From Trueperaceae bacterium (lineage in GTDB: Bacteria; Deinococcota; Deinococci; Deinococcales; Trueperaceae): a stretch of 43,479 nt of DNA. Positions 16,979-25,408 of this stretch are shown piece by piece. Location of the stretch: NCBI GenBank assembly GCA_007130855.1, contig SLRS01000115.1, positions 1-43,479 on the forward strand, read 5' to 3'. Under the pieces are notes generated by a model. The model was not told the DNA's origin. It worked only from the letters and a program-made list of their open reading frames with translations, and ran no database searches. The translations under genes and the position numbers were made by a program. The stretch's first letter is position 1; the number at the start of each line of letters is the position of its first letter.

Positions 16979-18582
16979 CCGCGCCACGCGAACGCGTGTC
17001 GGCGCCACGCGAACGCGTGTCGGCTCCACGCGAACGTGTATCGGCGCCACGCGAACGCGTGTCGGCGCCACGCGAACGTGTATCGGCGCCACGCTCGACG
17101 AGGCCCCACGTCGCCGTCCTCGGCGGCGGCTTCGCCGGCATGGCGGCGGCGCTCGCCCTCGCGGCGGCGGGCGCGCGCGTCACGCTGGTCGAGCGAGAGC
17201 GGCGCCTCGGCGGGAAGGCCGACGAATGGCGCGACGCCGGCTTTCGGTTCGACACCGGGCCGAGCGTCCTGACCCTGAGCGAGGTCGTGCGGACCACGTT
17301 CGAGCGCGTCGGGCTCACCTGTCCGCTGGCCTTCCGTCCGGCCGCACCGCTGTGCCGCTACGTCTACCCGGACGGCCGCGTCTGGGACGTGTACCGTGAA
17401 CTCGAGCCGACCCTGGCCGGGCTCGAGCCTCAGGAGGCCGACGCCTACCGGCGCGCGCTGGCCAAGGCCAGAACGCTCTACGAGGCGGCCGCCCCCGTGT
17501 TCGTGCACGGGCCCGCCCCCGGGCTGCTGCGCCTGGCCGCGTACGGCTTGCGGCACGGCCTGGCCGCCGCACCGGGCCGCTCGCTGCCGGACCTGCTGCG
17601 TGCGCTCGGCGCGGACGGTCCGCTGCTGCTGCCTTTCTTCATGCGCTTCGCGACCTACGTGGGCGCCGATCCACGCCGCGCCCCGGCGGTCCTGCACAAC
17701 GTCGCCTGGGCGGAGCTGGGCCTCGGCGTGCACCACCTCGAGGGCGGCACGTATGCGCTGGTGCGCGCCCTCGCCGACGCGCTCGAGGCGCTCGGGGCTG
17801 ACCTGCGACTGGGCGAGGCGGTCGAGCGCCTGGTGACGCGCGCCGGCACGGTACGCGAGGTGCACACCACGCGCGGTGTGCTGGCCTGCGACGCGGTGGT
17901 CGCGGCGGTCGACCGCGAACTGGTGTCGGGCTGGCTCGGTCGGCGCCGGCGCGAGCGGACCGCGAGCCTCTCGGGGTTGGTGCTGCTGGCCGGACTGCGA
18001 GCGCGCGACCAGCGGCTCGCTCGCCACACCATCGTGTTCCCCGAGGACTATGGAGCGGAGTTCGACGCCATCGCGGGGGGCGAACATCCACTCGATCCCA
18101 CCCTCTACCTCCACGTCAGCGCCTTGGACGACGTCGGCGACGCCCCGCCCGGTGGCGAGAACCGCTTCGTGATGGCCAACGCGCCGGCCCTGCCGATCGA
18201 GCCCGAAGCGTCGCTGCAGGGCGAGGCGCGCGCGGAGCGGGGGCGCGCGGCGCTGCTGGCCAGCCTCGAGCGGCGCGGCTTCGGCTGGTCCGAGGAGGCG
18301 CTCGTCACGAGCCGGTGGTTGGATCCCACCACGTTCGCGGCCTACGGGCACCGCGGCCGCCTGTACGGGCACGCGCCGCACGGCCTGTTGGGGGCGCTCC
18401 GGCCGGGGCCCCGGCTGCGTCTGGCCGCCAACCTGGCACTGGCCGGGGGGAGCGTCCATCCGGGCGGCGGCATTCCGCTGGCGCTGCTGTCGGGTACGCA
18501 GGCCGCGGCGCTGCTGGCCAGGCGCCTCGGACTTCGCAGATCGTGGCCCGCGCCGCCACCGGCAGCCCCGACGCGGGGCTAG
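16975..18582 (+). CDS. CrtD/CrtI-family carotenoid desaturase
   Basis: Predicted FAD-dependent carotenoid desaturase, up to 535 residues. A repeat-encoded N-terminus (3-41, APRERVS units) precedes the Rossmann motif [20 protein letters not shown] from about 46. [11 protein letters not shown] and [10 protein letters not shown] follow, both typical of the family. The C-terminal signature is [18 protein letters not shown]. The [10 protein letters not shown] segment and overall look lean to CrtD (1-hydroxycarotenoid 3,4-desaturase), which would act after CruF. It could instead be the phytoene desaturase, since no other CrtI is in the window. ATG 16975 overlaps the previous stop, but in-frame GTG codons in the repeats (e.g. 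16996, 17017) could also start translation. The family call is firm; the sub-role is open. Confidence 0.87.
   Translation: MTAPRERVSAPRERVSAPRERVSAPRERVSAPRERVSAPRSTRPHVAVLGGGFAGMAAALALAAAGARVTLVERERRLGGKADEWRDAGFRFDTGPSVLTLSEVVRTTFERVGLTCPLAFRPAAPLCRYVYPDGRVWDVYRELEPTLAGLEPQEADAYRRALAKARTLYEAAAPVFVHGPAPGLLRLAAYGLRHGLAAAPGRSLPDLLRALGADGPLLLPFFMRFATYVGADPRRAPAVLHNVAWAELGLGVHHLEGGTYALVRALADALEALGADLRLGEAVERLVTRAGTVREVHTTRGVLACDAVVAAVDRELVSGWLGRRRRERTASLSGLVLLAGLRARDQRLARHTIVFPEDYGAEFDAIAGGEHPLDPTLYLHVSALDDVGDAPPGGENRFVMANAPALPIEPEASLQGEARAERGRAALLASLERRGFGWSEEALVTSRWLDPTTFAAYGHRGRLYGHAPHGLLGALRPGPRLRLAANLALAGGSVHPGGGIPLALLSGTQAAALLARRLGLRRSWPAPPPAAPTRG
16981..17097 (+). repeat. 21-bp tandem repeat coding APRERVS
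   Basis: Five full copies of gcgccacgcgaacgcgtgtc plus g run from 16981 to 17085, with a 12-bp partial copy to 17097. Copies 3 and 5 carry silent changes (gtgta for cgtgt). The array encodes APRERVS five times at the N-terminus of the crtD-like protein. Copies 1, 2 and 4 contain an in-frame GTG; copies 3 and 5 have GTA instead. Confidence 0.95.
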
Positions 18583-18585
18583 ACT
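18580..18585 (+). promoter_or_regulatory. -10 box of leaderless pduO promoter, overlapping the crtD-like stop codon
   Basis: TAGACT at 18580-18585: its first three bases are the TAG stop of the desaturase gene. ATG 18591 lies 5 nt after the box. Confidence 0.6.
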
Positions 18586-18590
18586 GCTGC

Positions 18591-19160
18591 ATGAAGCTCT
18601 ACACCAAGACCGGCGACGACGGAACCACGGGCCTCTACGGCGGCACTCGCACCGGCAAGGATGCCATTCGGGTCGAGGCCTACGGCACCGTCGACGAGGC
18701 CAACGCGGCCCTCGGGGTGGCGCGCGCCAACCTCGACGACGTCGAGCTCGACAAGCTCGTCGCGGGGCTGCAGCACGCCCTGTTCGAAGTCGGGGCCGAT
18801 CTCGCCACCCCCGGCGACGCCGCCCAGCGCGCGCATCTCGCGCTGATCGGCGAGGCCGACGTCAGCGCCCTCGAGGCCGCCATCGATCGGCACGACGCGG
18901 AGCTCGAGCCATTGCGGCAGTTCATCGTCCCGGCCGGGCACGCCGGTAGCGCCGCGCTCCACCACGCGCGGGCGGTGGTCCGCCGCGCCGAGCGCGCCGC
19001 GGTGCGCCTCGCGCACGAAGCGGGCGACGTCAACCCGGCGGTGCTGCGCTACCTGAACCGGCTCTCCGACCTGCTGTTCGTGTTGGCGCGGCTGGTGAAC
19101 GCCCGCCACGGCGTCAGCGAGCTGCGACTTCTGGTGCCACGTCGTCAGCGCGCACGCTGA
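18591..19160 (+). CDS. cob(I)yrinic acid a,c-diamide / ATP:cob(I)alamin adenosyltransferase, PduO type
   Basis: Transfers adenosyl from ATP to a reduced corrinoid, giving adenosylcobalamin. It has 189 residues, the normal PduO/MMAB length. The ATP-binding start MKLYTKTGDDGTTGLYGG is clear, VVRRAERAAVRL near 125-137 carries the Arg-Glu pair typical of the active site, and LNRLSDLLFVLAR completes the signature. The gene has its own leaderless promoter and so need not be co-regulated with the carotenoid operon. Its last 16 bp overlap the convergent pyrD gene. Confidence 0.95.
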   Translation: MKLYTKTGDDGTTGLYGGTRTGKDAIRVEAYGTVDEANAALGVARANLDDVELDKLVAGLQHALFEVGADLATPGDAAQRAHLALIGEADVSALEAAIDRHDAELEPLRQFIVPAGHAGSAALHHARAVVRRAERAAVRLAHEAGDVNPAVLRYLNRLSDLLFVLARLVNARHGVSELRLLVPRRQRAR

Positions 19161-20266
19161 GTCGGCGCCGGCACGGGCCCGGCGGCGTGCCGGGCATCGC
19201 GAGCGTCGAGCCACGACTGGAGATCCGCCGCGCCCACGGCGTCGAGCCAGCGCAGCAGGCCACCAGCCACCGTGCGGGGCATGAACGGGCCCTCGTAGAT
19301 CCAGCCGGTGTAGACGTGCACTAGGCTGGCGCCGGCCTCGAGGCGCTCGATCACGTCGGCGGCCGACTCGATCCCGCCGGAGGCCACGAGCGGCAAGCGG
19401 GTGCGTGCGCGCAGCGCCCGTAGCACCGCCAGGGCGCGCGGCGCCAGTGGCGGCCCCGACAGGCCGCCGGCCTCGCCGGGGTCGCTGCGCAAGGTGTCGC
19501 GGGCGACCGTGGTGTTGGTGGCGATCAGGCCGTCGACCGCCGCGGCCTCGGCGGACGCCACGATCACATCCAACGCGACCTCGTCCAGGTCGGGGGAGAT
19601 CTTCAGCAGGACCGGCTTGGGTCCGAGCTCGCCGCGTAGCTCGTCGAGTAGGAGCAGCAGCGGCTCGAGCTGCGCCTTCTCCTGCAGCGTCCGCAAGCCG
19701 GGCGTGTTCGGCGAGCTGACGTTCAGCACCAGGTAGTCGGCTACGTCCCAGACCGCGCGCAGGGCCTGCTCGTAATCGGCGACGGCCCCCTCGAGGGGGG
19801 CGTCGCGGCTCTTGCCGACGTTGATGCCGAGCGGCGCGTCGGGCCACCAGGGCCGCGCCCGCGCCGTCCGCAGGCGCTCGGCCACCGCGCTCGCACCGAT
19901 GTTGTTGAAGCCCATGCGGTTGATGAGCGCGCGTTCGCTCGGCAGGCGGAACGTGCGCGGCCGCGGGTTCCCCGGCTGGGGTCGGGCGGTGACCGTGCCG
20001 AGGTCGGCGGTCCCGAAGCCGAGCGCCGGCCACACGGCGCTGGCGTCGGCGTTCTTGTCGAACCCGCCACCGAGCCCGAGCGGGTTGGCGAAATCGAGCC
20101 CGAAGCAGCGCACCCGCAGCCTCACATCGTGCGGCATGAACACGCTGCGGATCAGCCGCAGGGCGCTCGGATGCCGGTCGCTGAGCATCAGCGCCCGCAT
20201 GACGAGCGCATGCGCCTGTTCCGGATCGAGGCGGAACATCAGGCTTCGTAGGAGGGCGTAGGCCAC
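19145..20266 (-). CDS. pyrD: dihydroorotate dehydrogenase (quinone), class 2
   Basis: Oxidises dihydroorotate to orotate in pyrimidine synthesis, passing electrons to the membrane quinone, probably menaquinone here. It has 373 residues. The N-terminal helical extension (1-40) that class 2 enzymes use to reach the membrane is present. NPLGLGGGFDKN, the catalytic serine in NVSSPNTPGL, LKISPDL, SGGI and the YTG phosphate-binding end segment are all visible. Start is GTG 20266, six bases after the upstream SDR gene. Its 3' end overlaps the adenosyltransferase gene tail to tail by 16 bp. Confidence 0.96.
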   Translation of the reverse strand: MAYALLRSLMFRLDPEQAHALVMRALMLSDRHPSALRLIRSVFMPHDVRLRVRCFGLDFANPLGLGGGFDKNADASAVWPALGFGTADLGTVTARPQPGNPRPRTFRLPSERALINRMGFNNIGASAVAERLRTARARPWWPDAPLGINVGKSRDAPLEGAVADYEQALRAVWDVADYLVLNVSSPNTPGLRTLQEKAQLEPLLLLLDELRGELGPKPVLLKISPDLDEVALDVIVASAEAAAVDGLIATNTTVARDTLRSDPGEAGGLSGPPLAPRALAVLRALRARTRLPLVASGGIESAADVIERLEAGASLVHVYTGWIYEGPFMPRTVAGGLLRWLDAVGAADLQSWLDARDARHAAGPVPAPTQRAR

Positions 20267-20272
20267 CGCCGC

Positions 20273-21013
20273 TCAGCGCCGAGCCGGACGGCTCGGTCTG
20301 ATCTCGATGCGCGACGGCAGCGCACGCGCGTCGAGCCGGGCGAGGTAGAGCACGGTCTCGGCGATGTCGTCGGGATGCAGCTTCCAGGCCTCCTCCGGGG
20401 TGGGATCGCGACCGCTGAAGTGGGTCGCGACCGAGCCGGGCATGATGGTCGACACGCGCACGCCGCGATCGCGCAGATCGAGCATCACGGCCTGGGTGAA
20501 GCCGAGCAGGCCGAACTTCGAGGCGTTGTAGGCGCTGCCGCCGGCGAAGAAGTTCGCACCCGCCAGCGAGCCGATGGTGACGAGCAGCCCCGAGCTGGCC
20601 ATGAGCGGCTCCACGGTCGCCTTCACCGTGTTGAACACGCCGGTGAGATTGGTATCGATCACGGCGTGCCATGCTTCGGGATCGAGGTCGATCACCGAGC
20701 CGAACGCGCCCACGCCGGCGTTGGCGACCACGACGTCGATGCTGCCGAAGCGCGCCATGGTGGCATCGACGGCCTCCTGCAGGCTGGCCGGCTGGCGCAC
20801 GTCGGCGACGGCCCCGAGCCCAACGGGTCCGCTGTCGCCGTCGCGCCGCGGCGCCTTGCCGTCGAGCGCAGCCAAGGTCGCCGCCAATGCCTCCTCGTCG
20901 CGTCCGGTGATGCTCACGCGCATGCCGGCCGCCGCCAACGCTTCCGCCACGCCCCGGCCGATCCCTCGGTTGCCGCCGGTGACGAACGCCGTCTTGCCGC
21001 TGAGATCTCGCAT
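20273..21013 (-). CDS. short-chain dehydrogenase/reductase
   Basis: Predicted 246-residue classical SDR. TGGNRGIG at 12-19 binds the nucleotide, NAG near 98-100 and the catalytic Ser-Tyr-Lys (SLAG, then YNASK) are present. Arg38 after the second strand suggests NADP preference. ATG 21013 has TAGCGT 6 nt upstream. It is co-directional with pyrD with a 6-bp gap, so probably co-transcribed. The substrate is not apparent and there is no obvious link to pyrimidine synthesis. Confidence 0.92.
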   Translation of the reverse strand: MRDLSGKTAFVTGGNRGIGRGVAEALAAAGMRVSITGRDEEALAATLAALDGKAPRRDGDSGPVGLGAVADVRQPASLQEAVDATMARFGSIDVVVANAGVGAFGSVIDLDPEAWHAVIDTNLTGVFNTVKATVEPLMASSGLLVTIGSLAGANFFAGGSAYNASKFGLLGFTQAVMLDLRDRGVRVSTIMPGSVATHFSGRDPTPEEAWKLHPDDIAETVLYLARLDARALPSRIEIRPSRPARR

Positions 21014-21019
21014 GCGGTG

Positions 21020-21025
21020 ACGCTA
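21020..21025 (-). promoter_or_regulatory. -10 box of leaderless SDR-pyrD promoter
   Basis: TAGCGT on the minus strand, 6 nt before ATG 21013. Confidence 0.6.
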
Positions 21026-21082
21026 CCACGCGCGTCGAGCGCACTCCCCGGCCGCGTCGAACGGGGTATGGTGCCGACGCCG

Positions 21083-21712
21083 ATGCGACGCCTCACCCTC
21101 ATCCGTCATGGCATCACGCCCTGGAACGAGAGCGGCCGCTTCCAGGGACGCAGCGACATCGCGCTGGCGCCGGCGGGGCGGGAGCAGGCGCTGCGCCTGC
21201 GAGCGCGCTCGGCCCACCTCGGGCCGCTCGACGCGCTCGTCTGCAGCACCTCGGTGCGAGCCCGCGAGACGGCCGAACTGGCGTTCCCCGGGCACGTGCT
21301 CGAGCGCGACGAGCGCCTGCGCGAACTCGACTTCGGCGTGTTCGAAGGGCGCACCATGCCCGAGAACCAGGCGCATCCGGCCTGGTCGTGGTGGACGCTG
21401 GATCCGATCCGTCGTCCGGCCCCGCGGGGCGAGTCGTACGGCGGCCTGCGCGCCCGCGCCGTGGCCTGGCTCGACGACGCGACGCAGCGTTGGGACGGGG
21501 CGCATGTCGTGGCGGTGAGCCACTCGGGCACCATCCAGATGCTGCTCGCCCACCTCTTCGGCATCGCGCAACCGCGCTGGACGATCCGCGTGGAGGTGGC
21601 GCACACGAGCATCAGCCAGGTGCGCTTCGAGGGCGGCATGACCGTGGTGGAACGCGTCAACGATGCGCGGCACCTCGACCCGGTCGCCGTCGACGAGGCG
21701 GTCGGGACGTGA
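21083..21712 (+). CDS. histidine phosphatase family protein
   Basis: Predicted 209-residue phosphatase of the phosphoglycerate-mutase-like fold. The catalytic RHG is in LTLIRHGITPWNESGRFQG at the N-terminus, with the supporting STSVRARET motif and the second histidine in VVAVSHSGT. The WNESGRFQGRSD form is typical of broad-specificity phosphatases and alpha-ribazole phosphatase (CobC). The latter would fit the nearby corrinoid adenosyltransferase but is not proven. ATG 21083 was chosen because the fold starts there; ATG 21068 and GTG 21071 are alternatives, with a TATGGT box at 21067-21072. The stop overlaps scpA (GTGA). Confidence 0.88.
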   Translation: MRRLTLIRHGITPWNESGRFQGRSDIALAPAGREQALRLRARSAHLGPLDALVCSTSVRARETAELAFPGHVLERDERLRELDFGVFEGRTMPENQAHPAWSWWTLDPIRRPAPRGESYGGLRARAVAWLDDATQRWDGAHVVAVSHSGTIQMLLAHLFGIAQPRWTIRVEVAHTSISQVRFEGGMTVVERVNDARHLDPVAVDEAVGT

Positions 21713-22500
21713 GCCGCGGCCCTGGTGCGGTCGCCGCCGTGGCGGACCGTCGGGACGGAGCGCAGCGCCAGCCGAACCTCGGCGCGCCGCTGGTGCCCGA
21801 GGGCGGGTTCACGGTCGATCAGGGGGGATTCTGCGGCAGCCTGACGGAGCTCGCGACGGCGTTGCGGCGCGGCCGCCTCGCGCCCGGCGCCCTCGACCTG
21901 CTCACGCTGGTGCGCGACTTCCTGGCCTACTTCGAGCGTCACGCCGAGCACGATCTCGACGTCGCCAGCGAGGCGCTACCGGCGGTGGCCCAGGTGATCG
22001 AGCTGAAGCTGCGGCTGCTGCTGCCGCGTCCGCCGCGCCTCGAGGAGGAGGCCGTCGACGAACTGCGCGAGGACGTGGTCGAGGCCGTCGAGACCCTGGC
22101 CCGGCTCGAGCACGCCATCGCGTTCTTGCGCGAGCGGCGCGAACGACGCCGCCACCTGGTGGCCGCGCGAGCGCCGCGCATCGACTTCCCGCGGCGCACC
22201 CGGCCCACCCAGGTGGCGCTCGCGCAGCTCGCGGCGCTGGCCGCACGCCACCGCGAGGACGCCTACTTCGAACTGACCCGCGAGCGCCTGAGCATTCCCG
22301 AGGCGATGCAACGCCTCTTGGAGCGGCTCGGCACACGCCGCAGCGCCGACCTCGAGAGCCTCGCCACGCCGGCCGATTGGGCCACGCGGACGGTGTACTT
22401 CGCCGGTCTGCTGGAGCTGATACGGGAGCGGCGCGTGCGCGCCAGTCAGGGCGGGGCCTTCGAACCGATCAACGTCGAGCGCGTCGACGCCGGCAGCTGA
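21709..22500 (+). CDS. scpA: segregation and condensation protein A
   Basis: Kleisin-type partner of SMC in chromosome condensation. The 263-residue protein has a divergent N-terminal domain (FTVDQGGFCGSLTELATALR, where most ScpA have a GPLDLLL motif). It continues with a PGALDLLTLVRDFLAYFE helix, a central charged coiled region and a C-terminal winged-helix segment, TVYFAGLLELIRERRVRASQ, that fits ScpA well. GTG 21709 overlaps the phosphatase stop. scpB is not in the window. The call rests mainly on the C-terminal domain and overall layout. Confidence 0.8.
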   Translation: MSRGPGAVAAVADRRDGAQRQPNLGAPLVPEGGFTVDQGGFCGSLTELATALRRGRLAPGALDLLTLVRDFLAYFERHAEHDLDVASEALPAVAQVIELKLRLLLPRPPRLEEEAVDELREDVVEAVETLARLEHAIAFLRERRERRRHLVAARAPRIDFPRRTRPTQVALAQLAALAARHREDAYFELTRERLSIPEAMQRLLERLGTRRSADLESLATPADWATRTVYFAGLLELIRERRVRASQGGAFEPINVERVDAGS

Positions 22501-22538
22501 CCGCGGGCCTCGGGCGCTGCTCGCGCTAGCCGCCCGCG

Positions 22539-24377
22539 CTAGCCGCCCGCGAGCGCCGCGTCGGCCTCGAGGGCAAGCTCGCTGCGCTTCGCCTCGCGCT
22601 TGCGCATGTGGGGATCGAGCGTGCGCTTGCGCAGCCGCAGATGCTTGGGAGTCACCTCGAGCAACTCGTCGTCGGCCAGGTACTCGAGGCACGCCTCGAG
22701 CGACAGCCGCTTCGGTGGCACCAGCAGGATGTTGTCGTCCGAACCGGCGGCACGCACGTTGGTCAGCTTCTTGTTCTTGGTCAGGTTGACGTCGAGATCG
22801 CCCGGCCGGTTGTTGGCACCCACGACCATGCCCACGTACACCTCGGCGCCGGGATCGACGAAGAACACGCCGCGGTCCTGCAGCTTCCAGATGGCGTAGG
22901 CGAAGGCCTCCCCCTGCTCCATGGTCACCAGCGAACCGAAGGGTCGCGTGCGCAGCGCGCCGACGTACGGCTCGTAGCCGTCGAACACGTGGCTCAGCAA
23001 GCCCTCGCCCTGGGTCATCGACAGGAACTGGGTCCGGAACCCGAACAGGCCGCGGCTCGGCATCGAGAAGACGAGCCGTGCCCGGCTGTGGCTCTGCTGC
23101 ATGTCGAGCAGCGCCCCGCGGCGCGCCGCGAGGGCCTCCATCACGCTCCCCGTCGCCTCGCTGGGCACGTCGGCCACGACCTTCTCGAAAGGTTCGCAGC
23201 GCACCCCCTCGATGGTCTTCATGATCACCTGCGGCCGCGACACCGAGAACTCGTACCCCTCGCGTCGCATCTGCTCCATCAGGATCGACAGGTGCAGCTC
23301 GCCGCGCCCCGCCACGCGGTACGACTCGCCGCCGAGCGGCTCGAGCCGCAACGCCACGTTGGTGAGGAGCTCACGTTCGAGCCGGTCGGCGATGTGGCGG
23401 CTGGTGACGTAACGCCCATCGCGGCCGGCGAAGGGGCTGGTGTTGGGCGAGAAGGTGACACTGACGGTGGGTTCGTCGACCGTGAGGCGCGGCAGCGCGT
23501 CCGGTGCCGACGGGTCGGCGACGGTCTCGCCGATCTGGATCTCCTCGATGCCGGCCAACGCGACGATGTCGCCCACCACCACGCGCTCGACCTCCAGGCG
23601 CTGCAGTCCGAGGTGCGTGTACACCTTGGTGAGTCGCGAGCGCACCTCGCGCCCGTCGGCGGTGAGACGCACGACCGTGTCGCCGGCCGCGGCGCTGCCG
23701 CGCAGGACGCGGCCCAGTGCCAGTCGACCGAGGAAGTCCGAGTAGTCGAGGTTGGCGACCTGGAACTGGAACGGACCGTCGACGTCGCCGGCGGCGACGG
23801 GGGCGTGGTCGACGATGCTCTCGAACAGCGCCGTCAGATCGTCGGCGGGCGCCTCGCCCTCGCGCCAGGCACGGCCCTCGCGAGCGATGGCGTGGATGAT
23901 GGGGAAGTCGAGCTGCTCGTCGTCGGCCCCGAGCTCGACCATCAGGTCGAAGGTCAGGTTCGCCACCTCGTCGGGGCGCGCGTCCTTGCGATCGACCTTG
24001 TTGATCACCACGATCGGGCGCAGCCCCAGCGCCAGTGCCTTGCGCAACACGAAGCGCGTCTGCGGCATCGGGCCTTCGGCGGCGTCCACCAGCAACAGGC
24101 ACGAGTCGACCATGCCGAGGGCGCGCTCCACCTCGCCGCCGAAGTCGGCGTGGCCGGGCGTGTCGACGATGTTGACGCGTTCGCCGCGCCACACCACGGC
24201 GGTGTTCTTGGCCAGGATGGTGATGCCTCGCTCGCGCTCGAGCGCGTTGCTGTCCATCACCCGCTCCACCACCTCCTGATGCTCGCCGAACACGTTGGAC
24301 TGGCGCAGCATCCCGTCGACCAGCGTCGTCTTGCCGTGGTCGACGTGAGCGATGATGGCGAGGTTGCGGTAGCGCAT
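22539..24377 (-). CDS. typA: ribosome-binding GTPase TypA/BipA
   Basis: Translational GTPase of the EF-G family that binds the ribosome and helps 50S assembly and stress growth. It has 612 residues, the normal size. AHVDHGKTT at 10-18 is G1, followed by [13 protein letters not shown] and NKVD. The C-terminal signature region ([18 protein letters not shown], then [19 protein letters not shown]) is typical of TypA. ATG 24377 has CAGGAG 6 nt upstream. The gene ends convergently with scpA; a short duplicated GCTAGCCGCC segment gives a second TAG ten bases after the stop. Confidence 0.97.
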   Translation of the reverse strand: MRYRNLAIIAHVDHGKTTLVDGMLRQSNVFGEHQEVVERVMDSNALERERGITILAKNTAVVWRGERVNIVDTPGHADFGGEVERALGMVDSCLLLVDAAEGPMPQTRFVLRKALALGLRPIVVINKVDRKDARPDEVANLTFDLMVELGADDEQLDFPIIHAIAREGRAWREGEAPADDLTALFESIVDHAPVAAGDVDGPFQFQVANLDYSDFLGRLALGRVLRGSAAAGDTVVRLTADGREVRSRLTKVYTHLGLQRLEVERVVVGDIVALAGIEEIQIGETVADPSAPDALPRLTVDEPTVSVTFSPNTSPFAGRDGRYVTSRHIADRLERELLTNVALRLEPLGGESYRVAGRGELHLSILMEQMRREGYEFSVSRPQVIMKTIEGVRCEPFEKVVADVPSEATGSVMEALAARRGALLDMQQSHSRARLVFSMPSRGLFGFRTQFLSMTQGEGLLSHVFDGYEPYVGALRTRPFGSLVTMEQGEAFAYAIWKLQDRGVFFVDPGAEVYVGMVVGANNRPGDLDVNLTKNKKLTNVRAAGSDDNILLVPPKRLSLEACLEYLADDELLEVTPKHLRLRKRTLDPHMRKREAKRSELALEADAALAGG

Positions 24378-24422
24378 GCGGACTCCTGGGGGGCGCGGCG
24401 CGGCGACCGAGCCCAAGCGGCC

Positions 24423-24428
24423 ATGGTA
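24423..24428 (-). promoter_or_regulatory. -10 box of typA promoter
   Basis: TACCAT preceded by TGC on the minus strand. Transcription near 24416 gives a leader of about 40 nt that ends with CAGGAG before ATG 24377, so typA is leadered. Confidence 0.5.
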
Positions 24429-24558
24429 GCAGACCAGGACACCACGTAGCGACCGGCCGCGACGAGCCAGCCGGCCCGCACCAGCGCCCAGCTGCGCGCT
24501 GGCGCAGGGCCGCAGGCGAGCGTGTGCACGCCGACAGCGCGGTCGGCCGAGGCCCTGG
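24429..24558. other. intergenic region between typA and ubiE promoters
   Basis: The full gap from typA (24377) to ubiE (24689) is 311 bp. Apart from the typA leader and promoter, the ubiE-side promoter and a possible 25-codon leader ORF, I see only one weak inverted repeat (CCAGCGC at 24481-24487 and GCGCTGG at 24496-24502). No gene or RNA is recognisable. Confidence 0.6.
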
Positions 24559-24564
24559 TAGCGT
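24559..24564 (+). promoter_or_regulatory. -10 box upstream of the ubiE leader ORF
   Basis: TAGCGT at 24559-24564. Transcription near 24571 would give about 44 nt of leader before the small ORF at 24615. Confidence 0.4.
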
Positions 24565-24614
24565 CGCGCAAGGGGGCGCGGGCCGCGAAGCGGCGGCCCC
24601 GGCCGGAGGCGGCG

Positions 24615-24692
24615 ATGCAGGCTCACACCATCACGATGCCCAGGCACGGGTCCGACGACACCGCGACGCGCGCGCCGGCGGGCCAGCGATGA
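24615..24692 (+). CDS. possible 25-residue leader peptide coupled to ubiE
   Basis: ATG 24615 is preceded by CCGGAGG with 5-6 nt spacing, a better ribosome site than the one before ubiE. The frame codes 25 residues (MQAHTITMPRHGSDDTATRA then PAGQR) and its TGA overlaps the ubiE ATG (ATGA), as expected for translational coupling. The peptide resembles nothing I know. It may be a regulatory leader, a short coupling ORF or chance. If chance, ubiE may begin elsewhere. Confidence 0.35.
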   Translation: MQAHTITMPRHGSDDTATRAPAGQR

Positions 24693-25408
24693 CGCTCCCG
24701 CCGGCCGGCCAGGCGCCCGACAAGGGTCCGCTGGTGGCGGCGATGTTCGACCGCATCGCGCCGCGCTACGACCGGCTGAACCGTCTGCTCAGCCTCGGCA
24801 TCGACGGCGCCTGGCGCCGCGAGGCGCTCGCCGCAGCGCTGGCCGACGGCCCGGCACGCGTGCTCGACGTGGCCACCGGCACCGCCGACATGGCGCTCCT
24901 CCTGAAGCGGGCCCGGCCGGAGACTCAGGTGATCGGCGTCGACTTCGCCGAGACGATGCTCCAGGTCGGCCGAGCGAAGGTCGCGCGGCTGGGCCTGGAG
25001 GTGTCGTTGCAGCGCGCCGATGCGCTGGCGCTGCCGTTCGCCGACGCCTCGTTCGACGCGCTGACCGTGGCCTACGGGCTGCGCAACTTCGCCGACGTCG
25101 AGCGCGGCCTCGCCGAGATGCGGCGGGTCCTGCGCGTCGGTGGCCGCCTGGTGGTGTTGGAGTTCCCGCCGCCGCCGGCGAACCTCGCGGGCCGTGCGCT
25201 GCGCTGGTATGGTCGTCACGTGATGCCCATGATCGGCGGCTGGATCTCCGGCGACCGCACCGCCTACGCCTACCTGCCCGCCTCCACCGAGGCCTTCCTG
25301 GCACCGGCCGAGTTGAGTGCCGCCATCGCCGCCGCCGGTTTCGCCCGGGTGCAACACCGGCTCCAGAGCTTCGGCGTCTCCGCCCTGCACGTGGGGGTGG
25401 CGGTGTGA
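24689..25408 (+). CDS. ubiE: demethylmenaquinone methyltransferase
   Basis: SAM-dependent C-methyltransferase for the last step of menaquinone synthesis (MenG role). The 239-residue protein shows FDRIAPRYDRLN at 20-31 and the SAM motif LDVATGTAD at 59-67. The AYGLRNFADVERGL and MPMIGGWISG segments are also diagnostic of UbiE/MenG. ATG 24689 fits the conserved start and overlaps the stop of a small upstream ORF. Its own stop overlaps the next gene (GTGA). mqnD nearby indicates the futalosine route, so the quinone is menaquinone. Confidence 0.95.
   Translation: MTLPPAGQAPDKGPLVAAMFDRIAPRYDRLNRLLSLGIDGAWRREALAAALADGPARVLDVATGTADMALLLKRARPETQVIGVDFAETMLQVGRAKVARLGLEVSLQRADALALPFADASFDALTVAYGLRNFADVERGLAEMRRVLRVGGRLVVLEFPPPPANLAGRALRWYGRHVMPMIGGWISGDRTAYAYLPASTEAFLAPAELSAAIAAAGFARVQHRLQSFGVSALHVGVAV

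Noticed and set aside
22501-22541. Duplicated GCTAGCCGCCCGC near the scpA-typA junction as a mobile-element scar
   Set aside because: It is only a short direct repeat giving a second in-frame TAG for typA, with no flanking inverted repeats or transposase.
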